A stretch of 5,466 nucleotides of DNA, taken from the NCBI GenBank assembly GCA_016781115.1, contig JADDQX010000171.1:1-5466 (forward strand), written 5' to 3'. This DNA is from Actinomycetota bacterium. Lineage in GTDB: Bacteria; Actinomycetota; CADDZG01; WHSQ01. A model generated the notes under the pieces. It was not told where the DNA came from. It searched no databases and saw only the letters and a list, made by a program, of their open reading frames with translations. The position numbers were made by a program, and so were the translations under genes. Shown here piece after piece: positions 1 to 5,466 of this stretch; positions within the stretch are counted from its first letter, which is position 1; the number at the start of each line of letters is the position of its first letter.

Positions 1-67
1 CTCCTGTTTATCGCGCCGGCGGAACTAATGGAAATACGTAAATGCAGCAACAGAGCAAGCGGGAGCC

Positions 68-532
68 TTACCGGCGCCGGCCCATCTCGCGCTGCATGTT
101 GCGCTCCGCGTCCTTCTTCGCGATCGACTGCCTCTTGTCGTAGGTCTTCTTGCCTTTGGCGATCGCGATCTCCGCCTTGGCCAGGCCGTGCTTGAAGTAG
201 AGGCGCAGGGGAACCAGCGTGCGGCCATCCTGCGCGACCGCGGATCTCAGCCGCTCGATCTCACCCCGGTGGAGCAAGAGTTTCCGGGGACGCAGAGGAT
301 CGTGGTTGGCGCGGTTGCCGTGGGAGTACGGGTTGATGTGGCACTGCATCAGCCAGACCTCCCCGTCCTGCACGGAAGCGTAGGCATCCGTGAGGTTGGC
401 CTTGCCGTCGCGGCACGATTTGACCTCTGTCCCAACCAGCGCGAGCCCCGCTTCGAACGTGTCCTCGATCAGATAGTCGTGACGAGCCTTGCGGTTGTGG
501 GTGATGAGCTTGGTGCCACCGCCCTCAGGCAT
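68..532 (-). CDS. smpB: SsrA (tmRNA)-binding protein SmpB
   Basis: SmpB binds tmRNA and delivers it to stalled ribosomes, so that the incomplete peptide is tagged for degradation and the ribosome is released (trans-translation, cytoplasm). The 154-residue product is of normal family length and reads through all the conserved blocks: NRKARHDY (13-20), GTEVKS (34-39), GKANLTDAY (43-51), HINPYS (65-70), NHDP and RKLLLHR (76-89), LVPL (106-109), and the GKKTYDKR block (127-134). It ends in the basic tail (KKDAERNMQREMGRRR) that contacts the ribosomal decoding site in known SmpBs. The ATG start lies 2 bases after the stop codon of the upstream protease gene, with only a loose G-rich ribosome site, so translational coupling is likely. 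It is last in the visible operon. In many bacteria ssrA lies close by, but the 67 bases downstream do not show its start. Identification is secure. Confidence 0.98.
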   Translation of the reverse strand: MPEGGGTKLITHNRKARHDYLIEDTFEAGLALVGTEVKSCRDGKANLTDAYASVQDGEVWLMQCHINPYSHGNRANHDPLRPRKLLLHRGEIERLRSAVAQDGRTLVPLRLYFKHGLAKAEIAIAKGKKTYDKRQSIAKKDAERNMQREMGRRR

Positions 533-534
533 CC

Positions 535-1725
535 TCAGCCCCCAGCGTTGTCCGAGAGCAGCATCCCGCGCAGGATCTCGAAAGCTCGACGCTTCTGAAC
601 CTCGGGATCTCCGGCGACCTCGACGTCGGGTGCGATGCCCTCGCCGTCGATGCTCCCGCCCTCGGGAGTGAGATAAGCCGCGGTGGTGAGCTTCAGCGCC
701 GATCCATCGAGCAGTGGGATCAAGCGCTGAACGGAACCCTTCCCATAGGTATTCGTACCCACCACGATCGCGCGGCCACGATCCTGCAGGGCGCCGGTCA
801 CGATCTCGGAAGCACTGGCGGTGCCGCCGTTCACCAACACCACGAGCGGGATGTTTTCGAACGCGTCGCCCTCTGCCTCATACACCGCATCGGGTTCCGA
901 ACGGCTCTGGTACGAGACCACCTCACCGTCTTCGATGAACACCGAAGCCACCTCGACCCCCTCGTCGAAGAGGCCCCCGCCGTTGTCACGCATGTCTAGG
1001 ACGATGCCTTCCGCTCCCTCCGCCGACAGCCGCTGGACCTCGCCCCGCACGTCTTCTCCCGCACCCTCGGCGAACGTCACGAGCTGGATGTAACCGAGAT
1101 CTCCTTCAAGCGAAGCACGAACGTTAGGAAGGTCGATCTCGCGGCGGGTGATGTCGAAGCTCAGCTCCTCCCGCCGGCGCGCGATCCCAAGGTTCACCTC
1201 GGTCCCCTCCGGGCCCTTGATGCGGGCGACGGCCTCATCGCTCGTCATCTTGTCGACCGCCTTTCCGTCGATCGTTCGGATGACGTCACCCGCCGCGAGT
1301 CCCGCCGCCAGAGCGGGGCTCTCGGGTAGCACGGACACGATCTTCAGGGTGCCTTTCACCGTCTTCAGCCACACCCCGATGCCGGAGAACCTCCCGGTCG
1401 TCAACTCCTGGAAGGAGCGGTAATCCTTCGGTGTGTAGAAGAGCGCGTAGGGGTCGTCTTGTTCCTGCTTGAGGACCTTGATCATCCCCCTGACGGCCCC
1501 GCGAGCGAGCTCGTCCTCGCCCGGCTGCTCGACAGCCTCGTTCCTTATCTCGTCATACGCATCCCGGATGATCCGGAGCGCGGCCCCCTTCTCGTCTACG
1601 TCGATCGTCGGCGCGTTAGCCGGATCGAAGGAGCGACGGGCGGTGGTGTAGCCGACGCTGAAGGCGCCCGCGGTCACGACGAGCAGGCTCAGCACAACGA
1701 TCGCGATCTTCTGCCAGCGCTCCAT
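535..1725 (-). CDS. S41 family carboxy-terminal processing protease (CtpA-like), membrane anchored
   Basis: This is a C-terminal processing peptidase that cleaves near the carboxyl ends of exported or membrane proteins, acting outside the cytoplasmic membrane. In the 396-residue product, residues 6-26 form a hydrophobic N-terminal anchor or signal. Residues about 45-110 are the helical leader typical of the family, residues about 112-190 a PDZ domain (GRFSGIGVWL, SPALAAGLAAGDVI), and residues about 200-370 the tail-protease core. The catalytic dyad is visible as Ser304 in GTASASE and Lys329 in TYGKGSVQ. Their spacing of 25 residues equals that of characterised CtpA enzymes. The LDMRDNGGG segment (243-251) and LTPEGGSIDGEGIAPDV (352-368) are also characteristic. 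The ATG start is preceded by a weak ribosome site, 35 bases after the M23 hydrolase gene. Known Ctp proteases can turn over or mature peptidoglycan hydrolases, so the neighbouring hydrolase is a reasonable but unproven substrate. Nothing appears broken. Confidence 0.95.
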   Translation of the reverse strand: MERWQKIAIVVLSLLVVTAGAFSVGYTTARRSFDPANAPTIDVDEKGAALRIIRDAYDEIRNEAVEQPGEDELARGAVRGMIKVLKQEQDDPYALFYTPKDYRSFQELTTGRFSGIGVWLKTVKGTLKIVSVLPESPALAAGLAAGDVIRTIDGKAVDKMTSDEAVARIKGPEGTEVNLGIARRREELSFDITRREIDLPNVRASLEGDLGYIQLVTFAEGAGEDVRGEVQRLSAEGAEGIVLDMRDNGGGLFDEGVEVASVFIEDGEVVSYQSRSEPDAVYEAEGDAFENIPLVVLVNGGTASASEIVTGALQDRGRAIVVGTNTYGKGSVQRLIPLLDGSALKLTTAAYLTPEGGSIDGEGIAPDVEVAGDPEVQKRRAFEILRGMLLSDNAGG

Positions 1726-1760
1726 AGCTCAAGGGTAGAGGCTCAGAGGTCGTACGGGGG

Positions 1761-3008
1761 CTACTGCAGGTACGGCATCGGGTCGACCGGGGACCCGCCG
1801 ACCCGGACCTCGAAATGGAGGTGGGGGCCCGTGCAGTAGCCGGTGCAGCCGACGTTCGCGATGGGAGCTCCTCGTCCGACCTGCTGTCCGCTCGTCACGG
1901 AGAACGCCGAGAGGTGGTTGTAGGTCGTGGCGAGGCCGCCGCCGTGATCGACGACGATGACGTTGCCGTATCCGCTCATCGCACCGACGTACGCGACCAC
2001 ACCGGCATCGGCGGCCACCACTGTGGCGCCGTACGGGGCGCCGATGTCGATCCCTGTGTGGAGACGCTGGTCCCCGAAGATCGGGTGCGTCCGGTAGCCA
2101 TACGGAGAGGTAAGAGGACCCGCGGCGGGCCACAGCAGTTGGCCACCTCCGCTCGGAACCGCTGCGCTCGGAGCCGACGCGGCCGCCGCGGCGGCGCGGG
2201 CGGCGAGGATGGACTCGATCCGAGCAGCGTCGGCGTCGAGCTGAGCGACGACCTGCTCATATTTGCTCTTCTTGGATTCCGCCTGAGCCAGCAGGTTCTC
2301 TTTCTCAGCCAGCACGGCCCGCTGCGCTTCCAGAACCGACCGGCGTTCCTGGAGAACCTGTGCAAGCTCGGCCTTGTCCTCCTCCAGCGCGAGCTTCTGG
2401 GTCGCGATCCGAGCTTGCTCTTCTTCGACGAGATCGCGCTTGACCTCGGTCTCGTCACGGAGGAGCTCGATCCCCTCGACGAGCTCCGAGTCGGCGTCCA
2501 ACGCAGACTCGTAGTAGGAGGTCCGGTCGACGACTTCGTTGAAGGTGGTGGAAGACAAAAGCCCCTCGAGATGGCTGGTGGGCCCCGCCATGTAGGCGGC
2601 AACGGCACGATCGGTGAAGAGGTCGGTGCGGGTATCGAGCCGCGACAGGATCTCCTGCAGCTCGCGGGTCAACAGGTTGAGGCGTTGCTGGGCCGCCGTC
2701 AGGTCCCTCTGCACGACGGCGATCCGCCCGTTGAGCTCGTCCATGCTGGTGTCGAGCCGGTTCACCTCGACCTGGATCGCAGAGGCTTTGGTGTCGAGGC
2801 TCGCGACCTTCTGCTCGAGGCGATCGGCCTCCGCGTCGAAATGCTGGACCTTCGACTGCGCGTTCTGACGCCGATCCTCTTTCCGGTCGAGCTTCTTCTC
2901 GAGCGTTTGCGCAAGCGCAGGCAGAGAGAGCGCGAGGAAGCAGACCAGCAGCACCAGGACCGTGGTCTCCCGCCCGCGAAGTCCACGAAGGGATCGCATC
3001 CGAGTCAT
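1761..3008 (-). CDS. Exported coiled-coil M23 metallopeptidase (EnvC-like murein hydrolase or hydrolase activator)
   Basis: This is probably the peptidoglycan hydrolase controlled by FtsEX at the division site. From the ATG at 3008 the product has 415 residues. It starts with a signal peptide: basic RSLRGLRGRE, hydrophobic core TTVLVLLVCFLALSL, and probable cleavage after PALA near residue 33. Two long coiled coils (about 40-125 and 170-270) flank a conserved hinge (AYMAGPTSHLEGLLSSTTF), as in EnvC and PcsB. An Ala-rich linker (about 268-285) leads to a C-terminal M23/LytM domain (about 290-415). Its metal site looks complete: His317 and Asp321 (HTGID), and His398 of HLH (His396-x-His398). 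His365 lies in YNHLS. E. coli EnvC lacks such residues and only activates amidases, whereas this protein could be an active endopeptidase. Cys388 and Cys392 lie just before HLH. An in-frame GTG at 3053 would add 15 residues, but it sits inside a hairpin without a ribosome site. The chosen ATG also lacks a clear Shine-Dalgarno, so the start is uncertain; the ATG at 2999 is a third option. Confidence 0.93.
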   Translation of the reverse strand: MTRMRSLRGLRGRETTVLVLLVCFLALSLPALAQTLEKKLDRKEDRRQNAQSKVQHFDAEADRLEQKVASLDTKASAIQVEVNRLDTSMDELNGRIAVVQRDLTAAQQRLNLLTRELQEILSRLDTRTDLFTDRAVAAYMAGPTSHLEGLLSSTTFNEVVDRTSYYESALDADSELVEGIELLRDETEVKRDLVEEEQARIATQKLALEEDKAELAQVLQERRSVLEAQRAVLAEKENLLAQAESKKSKYEQVVAQLDADAARIESILAARAAAAAASAPSAAVPSGGGQLLWPAAGPLTSPYGYRTHPIFGDQRLHTGIDIGAPYGATVVAADAGVVAYVGAMSGYGNVIVVDHGGGLATTYNHLSAFSVTSGQQVGRGAPIANVGCTGYCTGPHLHFEVRVGGSPVDPMPYLQ

Positions 3009-3043
3009 GTTATTTAGCGAACGTCTGAAAAGAACGGATTTAT

Positions 3044-3064
3044 GACCTCCCACACAAGGAGGTC
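3044..3064 (-). promoter_or_regulatory. Hairpin in the ftsX-M23 intergenic gap
   Basis: A perfect 7-bp inverted repeat (GACCTCC at 3044-3050 and GGAGGTC at 3058-3064) encloses a 7-base loop, midway between the ftsX stop and the M23 hydrolase ATG. In the minus-strand transcript it would form a G/C-rich stem. The T-rich stretch follows about 11 bases later rather than immediately, so it is not a classical intrinsic terminator. It could be a weak attenuator, a processing site or an mRNA-stabilising stem that adjusts hydrolase output relative to ftsX. The 3' arm carries a GGAGGT ribosome-site sequence, but no start codon lies at the right distance. Structure seen; role inferred. Confidence 0.4.
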
Positions 3065-3066
3065 GG

Positions 3067-3079
3067 CCGTTGGGAACGG
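3067..3079 (-). promoter_or_regulatory. Short hairpin just after ftsX stop
   Basis: A 5-bp inverted repeat (CCGTT at 3067-3071, AACGG at 3075-3079) with a 3-base loop lies immediately downstream of the ftsX stop and 2 bases from the larger stem at 3044-3064. The two could stack as a tandem structure between ftsX and the hydrolase gene. A stem this short can arise by chance, so the assignment is tentative. Confidence 0.25.
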
Positions 3080-3084
3080 TGTCT

Positions 3085-3966
3085 TTAGACCTCGAGGAAA
3101 CGACGGAGAGCCATCATCGAGCCGATGAGGCCCACGGCACACCCGACGCCGCCCAGCACCAACATGACAGTAACGATCTCAGCGGAGGTGAAGCTGAAGA
3201 CGGGGCCGAGGAAAGTCAACGTCTCCCCGATGCGAGAGAACAACAACGTGTTGGCCAGCAGGATCACGCCTCCGGCCGCGACCGCTCCCATCAGAGCGGC
3301 GAAGACACCTTCCAGCATGAAGGGGATCCGGATGAACCAGTTCGTCGCACCGACGAGCTTCATGATCCCGATCTCGTCCCGGCGGGCGTAGATCGCCAGC
3401 CGGATCGTGTTCGCGATCAGGGCGGCGGCGGCGATCATCAAGATGATCGACATCACCAATGTGATCGTGCGAAGCAGCGAATTCACCCTCAATAGGCGCT
3501 TGATGATCTCCCCGCCGAAACGCACGTCCTTCACCCCGGGAGCACCCTCGATAGCCGACGCCACCGTCTCGGTGTCGTCCGCGTCCTTGAGCTTGACGCG
3601 CAACGAGGCAGGAAGCGCATCCTCCGGAAGGTTCTCGTAGAACTCCGGCTGCGTCTCGTACATCTCGCGGAACTCCTGGAACGCCTGATCCTTGGACACA
3701 TAGGTGACGTCTTGGACCTCGGGCATCTGTGAGATGTCTTCCTCGAGGAGGCTGATCTCGCCTTGGGTCGCGTCGTCGCGCAGGTAGGTGGAGATCTCGA
3801 CCTTCGCCTCCCAGTTGAGCGTGACGTTGTTCACGATCAGGCCCAGGATCTGGGTGCCGCCCAGAAGCAACAACGAGATCGCTACCGTGGATATGGCGGC
3901 GACGGTCATGAGGAAGTTGCGGCGCAGGTTCTGCACGGTCTCGCCGACGAAGTAGCCGACCCTCAT
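3085..3966 (-). CDS. ftsX: Cell division protein FtsX
   Basis: FtsX is the integral membrane subunit of the FtsEX complex. It passes ATP-dependent signals from FtsE in the cytoplasm to a peptidoglycan hydrolase outside the membrane. The 293-residue product has the expected topology: a short cytoplasmic N-terminus (VGETVQNLRRNFLM), a first membrane helix at about 20-45, a large extracytoplasmic loop (about 47-163) that in known systems binds the hydrolase coiled coil, then three membrane helices at about 166-190, 213-240 and 262-285. The conserved segment RRDEIGIMKLVGATNWFIRIPFMLEG (195-220) between helices 2 and 3 is diagnostic of the FtsX/MacB fold. Its ATG overlaps the ftsE stop as ATGA, and a GGGGTGGG stretch just upstream can serve as ribosome site. 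The gene is complete, but its ATPase partner is cut in this window, so function depends on an intact ftsE elsewhere or on the junction being artificial. Confidence 0.97.
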   Translation of the reverse strand: MRVGYFVGETVQNLRRNFLMTVAAISTVAISLLLLGGTQILGLIVNNVTLNWEAKVEISTYLRDDATQGEISLLEEDISQMPEVQDVTYVSKDQAFQEFREMYETQPEFYENLPEDALPASLRVKLKDADDTETVASAIEGAPGVKDVRFGGEIIKRLLRVNSLLRTITLVMSIILMIAAAALIANTIRLAIYARRDEIGIMKLVGATNWFIRIPFMLEGVFAALMGAVAAGGVILLANTLLFSRIGETLTFLGPVFSFTSAEIVTVMLVLGGVGCAVGLIGSMMALRRFLEV

Positions 3967-4121
3967 GTGCCCACCCCATAGATGCCGCGACTCTGGTCTC
4001 TAACCACGTGTCCACCCTCCAACTCGATAACTCGGCGTCGCATCGAGTCCACGATCGCGTGGTCGTGCGTCGCCATCACAACGGTAGTTCCGGTCCGGTT
4101 GATGCGATCTAGCAGCCGCAT
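3963..4121 (-). pseudogene. ftsE: FtsE ATPase, C-terminal fragment only (5' three quarters missing)
   Basis: This is the end of the ABC-type ATPase that pairs with FtsX. About 52 residues remain. They include LLDRINRTGTTVVMATHD, which holds the H-loop histidine of FtsE ABC domains, and the following VIELEGGHVV strand. A full FtsE is about 225-230 residues, so the Walker A, Q-loop, signature, Walker B and D-loop (all upstream) are absent. FtsE similarity stops at or just before MRLLDRIN. The frame stays open to 4451, but that extension is the antisense of the GGDEF gene and has no FtsE character. The gene overlaps ftsX by 4 bases, as in normal ftsEX operons, so this end is the native one. Either a rearrangement removed the 5' part or the contig is misjoined here. 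A pseudogene label is used because the visible allele could not encode a working ATPase. Confidence 0.9.
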
Positions 4122-4131
4122 GGCAACCAGG
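4110..4131. other. Breakpoint joining ftsE to a GGDEF-EAL gene
   Basis: Minus-strand FtsE coding is convincing up to about 4119, and plus-strand GGDEF-domain coding is convincing from about 4128 (QVGPRLIEALRESDTVARL). The plus frame meets a TAG at 4110-4112, so the GGDEF reading cannot extend further left. No insertion-sequence end or obvious inverted repeat sits between them. The residues before the GGDEF homology read HGNQV (4119-4133), which resembles a motif found further upstream in many GGDEF domains, so the exact base of the join is uncertain. The join may be biological or an assembly chimera. Confidence 0.8.
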
Positions 4132-5276
4132 TCGGACCTCGCCTGATCGAGGCGCTGCGCGAGTCCGACACCGTTGCGCGCCTGGGCGGTGATGAGTTCG
4201 CCGTCCTGCTGCCCCAGGTCGACGGCCTTGAGGCAGCCGTTTCCATCGCCGAAAAACTTCAGGAGGTCCTGCGGCGCTCCTTCCTCGTGGAAGGCGTGGT
4301 CCTGGATGTTGAGGCCAGCATCGGGGTGGTCCTGTCCGGTCAGCACGGCACGGAGGCGAGCACGCTCATGCAGCGCGCGGACGTCGCCATGTACGTGGCC
4401 AAGCAGCGCAACCTCGGGGTGTTCGCCTACGACCCCGCGCTGGACTCCCACAGCCCGGAGCGGCTCTCCCTGCTCGGAGACCTACGCAGAGCCTTGACCG
4501 AGGATGAGCTGTTCCTGCTCTACCAGCCCAAGGTCAGCCTCAGTACGGGCGAGGTGTGCGGGGCCGAGGCGCTGGTTCGCTGGAACCACCCCTCCCGCGG
4601 CCTCATCCTGCCCGACGCCTTCATTCCGCTCGCGGAGAACACCGGGCTCATCGGCCCCCTCACCCGCCGGGTCCTGAACCTGGCCCTGGCCCAGGCCCGC
4701 CAGTGGGCGGAGCAGGGGTCGCCCCTGCAAGTGGCGGTGAACCTGTCCGCCCGCAACCTGCTCGACGACCGCCTCGACGCCCTCGTGGCCGAGCTGCTGA
4801 CCGCGCACGGGGTGGCCGCGCACCTGCTCAAGCTGGAGGTGACCGAGAGCGCGATCATGACCGACCCCGTCCGGGCCAAGAACCTGCTCCAGCGGCTGCA
4901 CGCCCAAGGGGTCGCCATCTCCATCGACGACTTCGGGGCCGGCTACACCAGCCTCGGCCAGCTCAAGAACCTTCCCGTCACCGAGCTGAAGATCGACCGC
5001 TCCTTCGTGATGACGATGGAGTCCGACACCAGCAACGCCCTGATCGTCCGCAGCGTCATCGAGCTCAGCCACAACCTGGGGCTCAGCGCCGTCGCCGAGG
5101 GCGTCGAGGGCGCCGACATCCTCGCCACGCTCTCCGGCTACTCCTGCGACATCGCACAGGGATACCACCTCTCAAGGCCGCTGCCGCCGGATGTCTTCGA
5201 CCACTGGCGAGCCCACTGGGCTGGTGTACCGAGCCTGCCGCCAGCCCCCGCCGTGGAGTCCCTTGAGCCTGCCTAG
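4122..5276 (+). pseudogene. 5'-truncated GGDEF-EAL cyclic-di-GMP signalling protein
   Basis: This is the C-terminal part of a hybrid diguanylate cyclase/phosphodiesterase, which would make or degrade cyclic-di-GMP in the cytoplasm. The open frame gives about 384 residues with no native start. Sensor domains and roughly the first third of the GGDEF domain (including the usual DxDxFKxxND metal site) are gone. The GGDEF motif itself is intact at 4185-4199 (RLGGDEFAVLLP), and the domain runs to about 4440. The EAL domain follows (about 4500-5230) with its usual catalytic set: EAL at 4566-4574, Asn in VNLSARN, Glu in LEVTES, the Asp pair in IDDFGAGY (4926-4931), Lys in LKIDRSF, Glu in AEGVEG and Gln in QGYHLSRPLP. 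The phosphodiesterase half could therefore still work if translated. In-frame internal starts are a GTG at 4287 and an ATG at 4368 with GGAGG 11 bases upstream, though neither looks designed. Codons 4737-4904 all end in G or C. The stop lies in the IS target site. Confidence 0.88.
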
Positions 5277-5277
5277 G
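5272..5277. repeat. Putative IS481-family target site (left copy of a 6-bp duplication)
   Basis: The palindrome CCTAGG fits the NCTAGN target described for Bordetella IS481 and directly abuts the terminal TGT of the element at 5278. It would be the left copy of the 6-bp target duplication. The right copy lies beyond the window, so the duplication cannot be confirmed here. The site contains the TAG stop of the EAL-protein gene. Confidence 0.55.
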
Positions 5278-5328
5278 TGTAGTGACCACGAGCGTTGTTG
5301 ACGGCGAGGCTGGCGGCTGAGACTTGAG

Positions 5329-5385
5329 GAGACCTCCGGACGAAGGTGTGGGTGCTGACGCCATACAGAACGGCCCGGAGGTCTC
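5329..5385 (+). promoter_or_regulatory. Inverted repeat masking the transposase ribosome-binding site
   Basis: The 11-base arm GAGACCTCCGG (5329-5339) is perfectly complementary to CCGGAGGTCTC (5375-5385), with a 35-base loop. The 3' arm contains the GGAGGT Shine-Dalgarno (5377-5382) and ends at the base before the GTG start at 5386. A transcript entering from the EAL gene would fold and hide the ribosome site. A transcript beginning inside or after the 5' arm would leave it open. Such protection against read-through expression is known for several insertion sequences, for example IS10. The repeat is seen directly; its regulatory effect is inferred. Confidence 0.65.
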
Positions 5386-5466
5386 GTGTCCCACGCCAAC
5401 GCCCGCCTGACCGTCCACGGCCGCGCCGAACTTGTCCGCCGAGTGGTCGAGCAAGGCCGGCCGGTC
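5386..5466 (+). CDS. IS481-family transposase, N-terminal fragment (runs off window)
   Basis: This is the first 27 codons of a DDE transposase that would cut and join the ends of the insertion sequence. The product begins MSHANARLTVHGRAEL and continues RRVVEQGRPV, closely resembling the opening of actinobacterial IS481-type transposases, where this segment starts the helix-turn-helix DNA-binding domain. The GTG start is preceded by a strong GGAGGT at 5377-5382 with a 4-base gap. No other start fits as well. The catalytic rve/DDE core lies beyond the window, so whether the gene is intact is unknown. Confidence 0.8.
   Translation, partial: MSHANARLTVHGRAELVRRVVEQGRPV

Larger units (their letters stand above)
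5278..5466 (+). mobile_element. IS481-family insertion sequence, left end (partial)
   Basis: The element begins with TGTAGTGACCACGAG at 5278, a TGT terminus as in many IS481-family ends, and continues past the right edge of the window. It holds about 108 bases of leader followed by the start of a transposase matching the N-terminus of IS481-type enzymes. The boundary rests on the TGT end, the adjacent CTAG target and the proximity of the transposase. The right inverted repeat is not visible, so the terminal repeat length cannot be measured. A TTGACG at 5298-5303 could be a -35 element, but no good -10 follows. Confidence 0.75.

Noticed and set aside
1..67. Possible ssrA (tmRNA) gene or terminator downstream of smpB
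   Set aside because: No tmRNA 5' end motif and no stem followed by a T run can be seen; the palindrome CGCCGGCG at 14-21 has no loop and no T tract.
1815..3017. A 400-codon plus-strand open frame
   Set aside because: It lies entirely antisense to the clearly recognisable M23 hydrolase, has no domain-like segments, and such long shadows are common in high-GC DNA.
3009..3053. GTG at 3053 as the start of the M23 hydrolase
   Set aside because: It sits in the loop of the 3044-3064 hairpin with no Shine-Dalgarno before it, and it would put 15 extra residues ahead of an already complete signal peptide; kept only as an alternative.
4122..4451. Extension of the ftsE frame upstream to 4451 as a novel FtsE N-terminus
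   Set aside because: The translation has no Walker A, signature or Walker B, and the opposite strand encodes a textbook GGDEF segment, so the extension is antisense noise.
4482..5168. A 228-codon minus-strand open frame rich in Gly, Val and Glu
   Set aside because: It is the complement of the EAL domain; the low-complexity composition is that of an antisense shadow.
5298..5326. Promoter for the transposase with TTGACG as -35
   Set aside because: The hexamer is good, but the -10 positions at normal spacing (around GACTTG) match poorly, so it is not listed as a feature.

Overview
The window looks like high-GC actinobacterial (Actinomycetota) DNA. It has two unlike parts that meet abruptly near position 4120. 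The left part (1-4121) is a compact minus-strand cluster, read in transcription order as the 3' end of ftsE, then ftsX, a coiled-coil M23 murein hydrolase, an S41 carboxy-terminal processing protease, and smpB. ftsE and ftsX overlap by 4 bases, the protease and smpB genes are 2 bases apart, and the other gaps are 35 and 76 bases. An ftsE-ftsX-hydrolase-protease-smpB order fits several deep actinobacterial lineages, but I cannot name the genus. The logic is that of the FtsEX-EnvC/PcsB systems: an ABC-like membrane complex controls a periplasmic or extracellular coiled-coil peptidoglycan hydrolase during division. A processing protease and the trans-translation factor SmpB share the operon.

The right part (about 4122-5276, plus strand) is the 3' portion of a gene for a hybrid GGDEF-EAL cyclic-di-GMP protein. 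Its 5' end is missing at exactly the place where ftsE loses its own 5' three quarters. Two unrelated, oppositely oriented genes, both cut mid-domain, share one breakpoint. No insertion-sequence end is visible there, so the join is either a genomic rearrangement or an assembly chimera. The EAL half uses almost exclusively G/C-ending codons, more strongly than the left genes.

The right edge (5278-5466) is the left end of an IS481-family insertion sequence. A CCTAGG target site (NCTAGN type) abuts the element's terminal TGT and contains the stop codon of the EAL gene. Just inside the element, an 11-bp perfect inverted repeat pairs with the Shine-Dalgarno sequence of the transposase, whose first 27 codons (GTG start at 5386) run off the window.

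Bases 1-67, downstream of smpB, contain no gene, no convincing terminator and no start of ssrA that I can see. No tRNA, rRNA or CRISPR array was found. I see no clearly new multi-gene system. The items most worth a second look are the shared breakpoint, the IS end with its ribosome-site-masking hairpin, and the hydrolase/protease pairing in the ftsEX operon.
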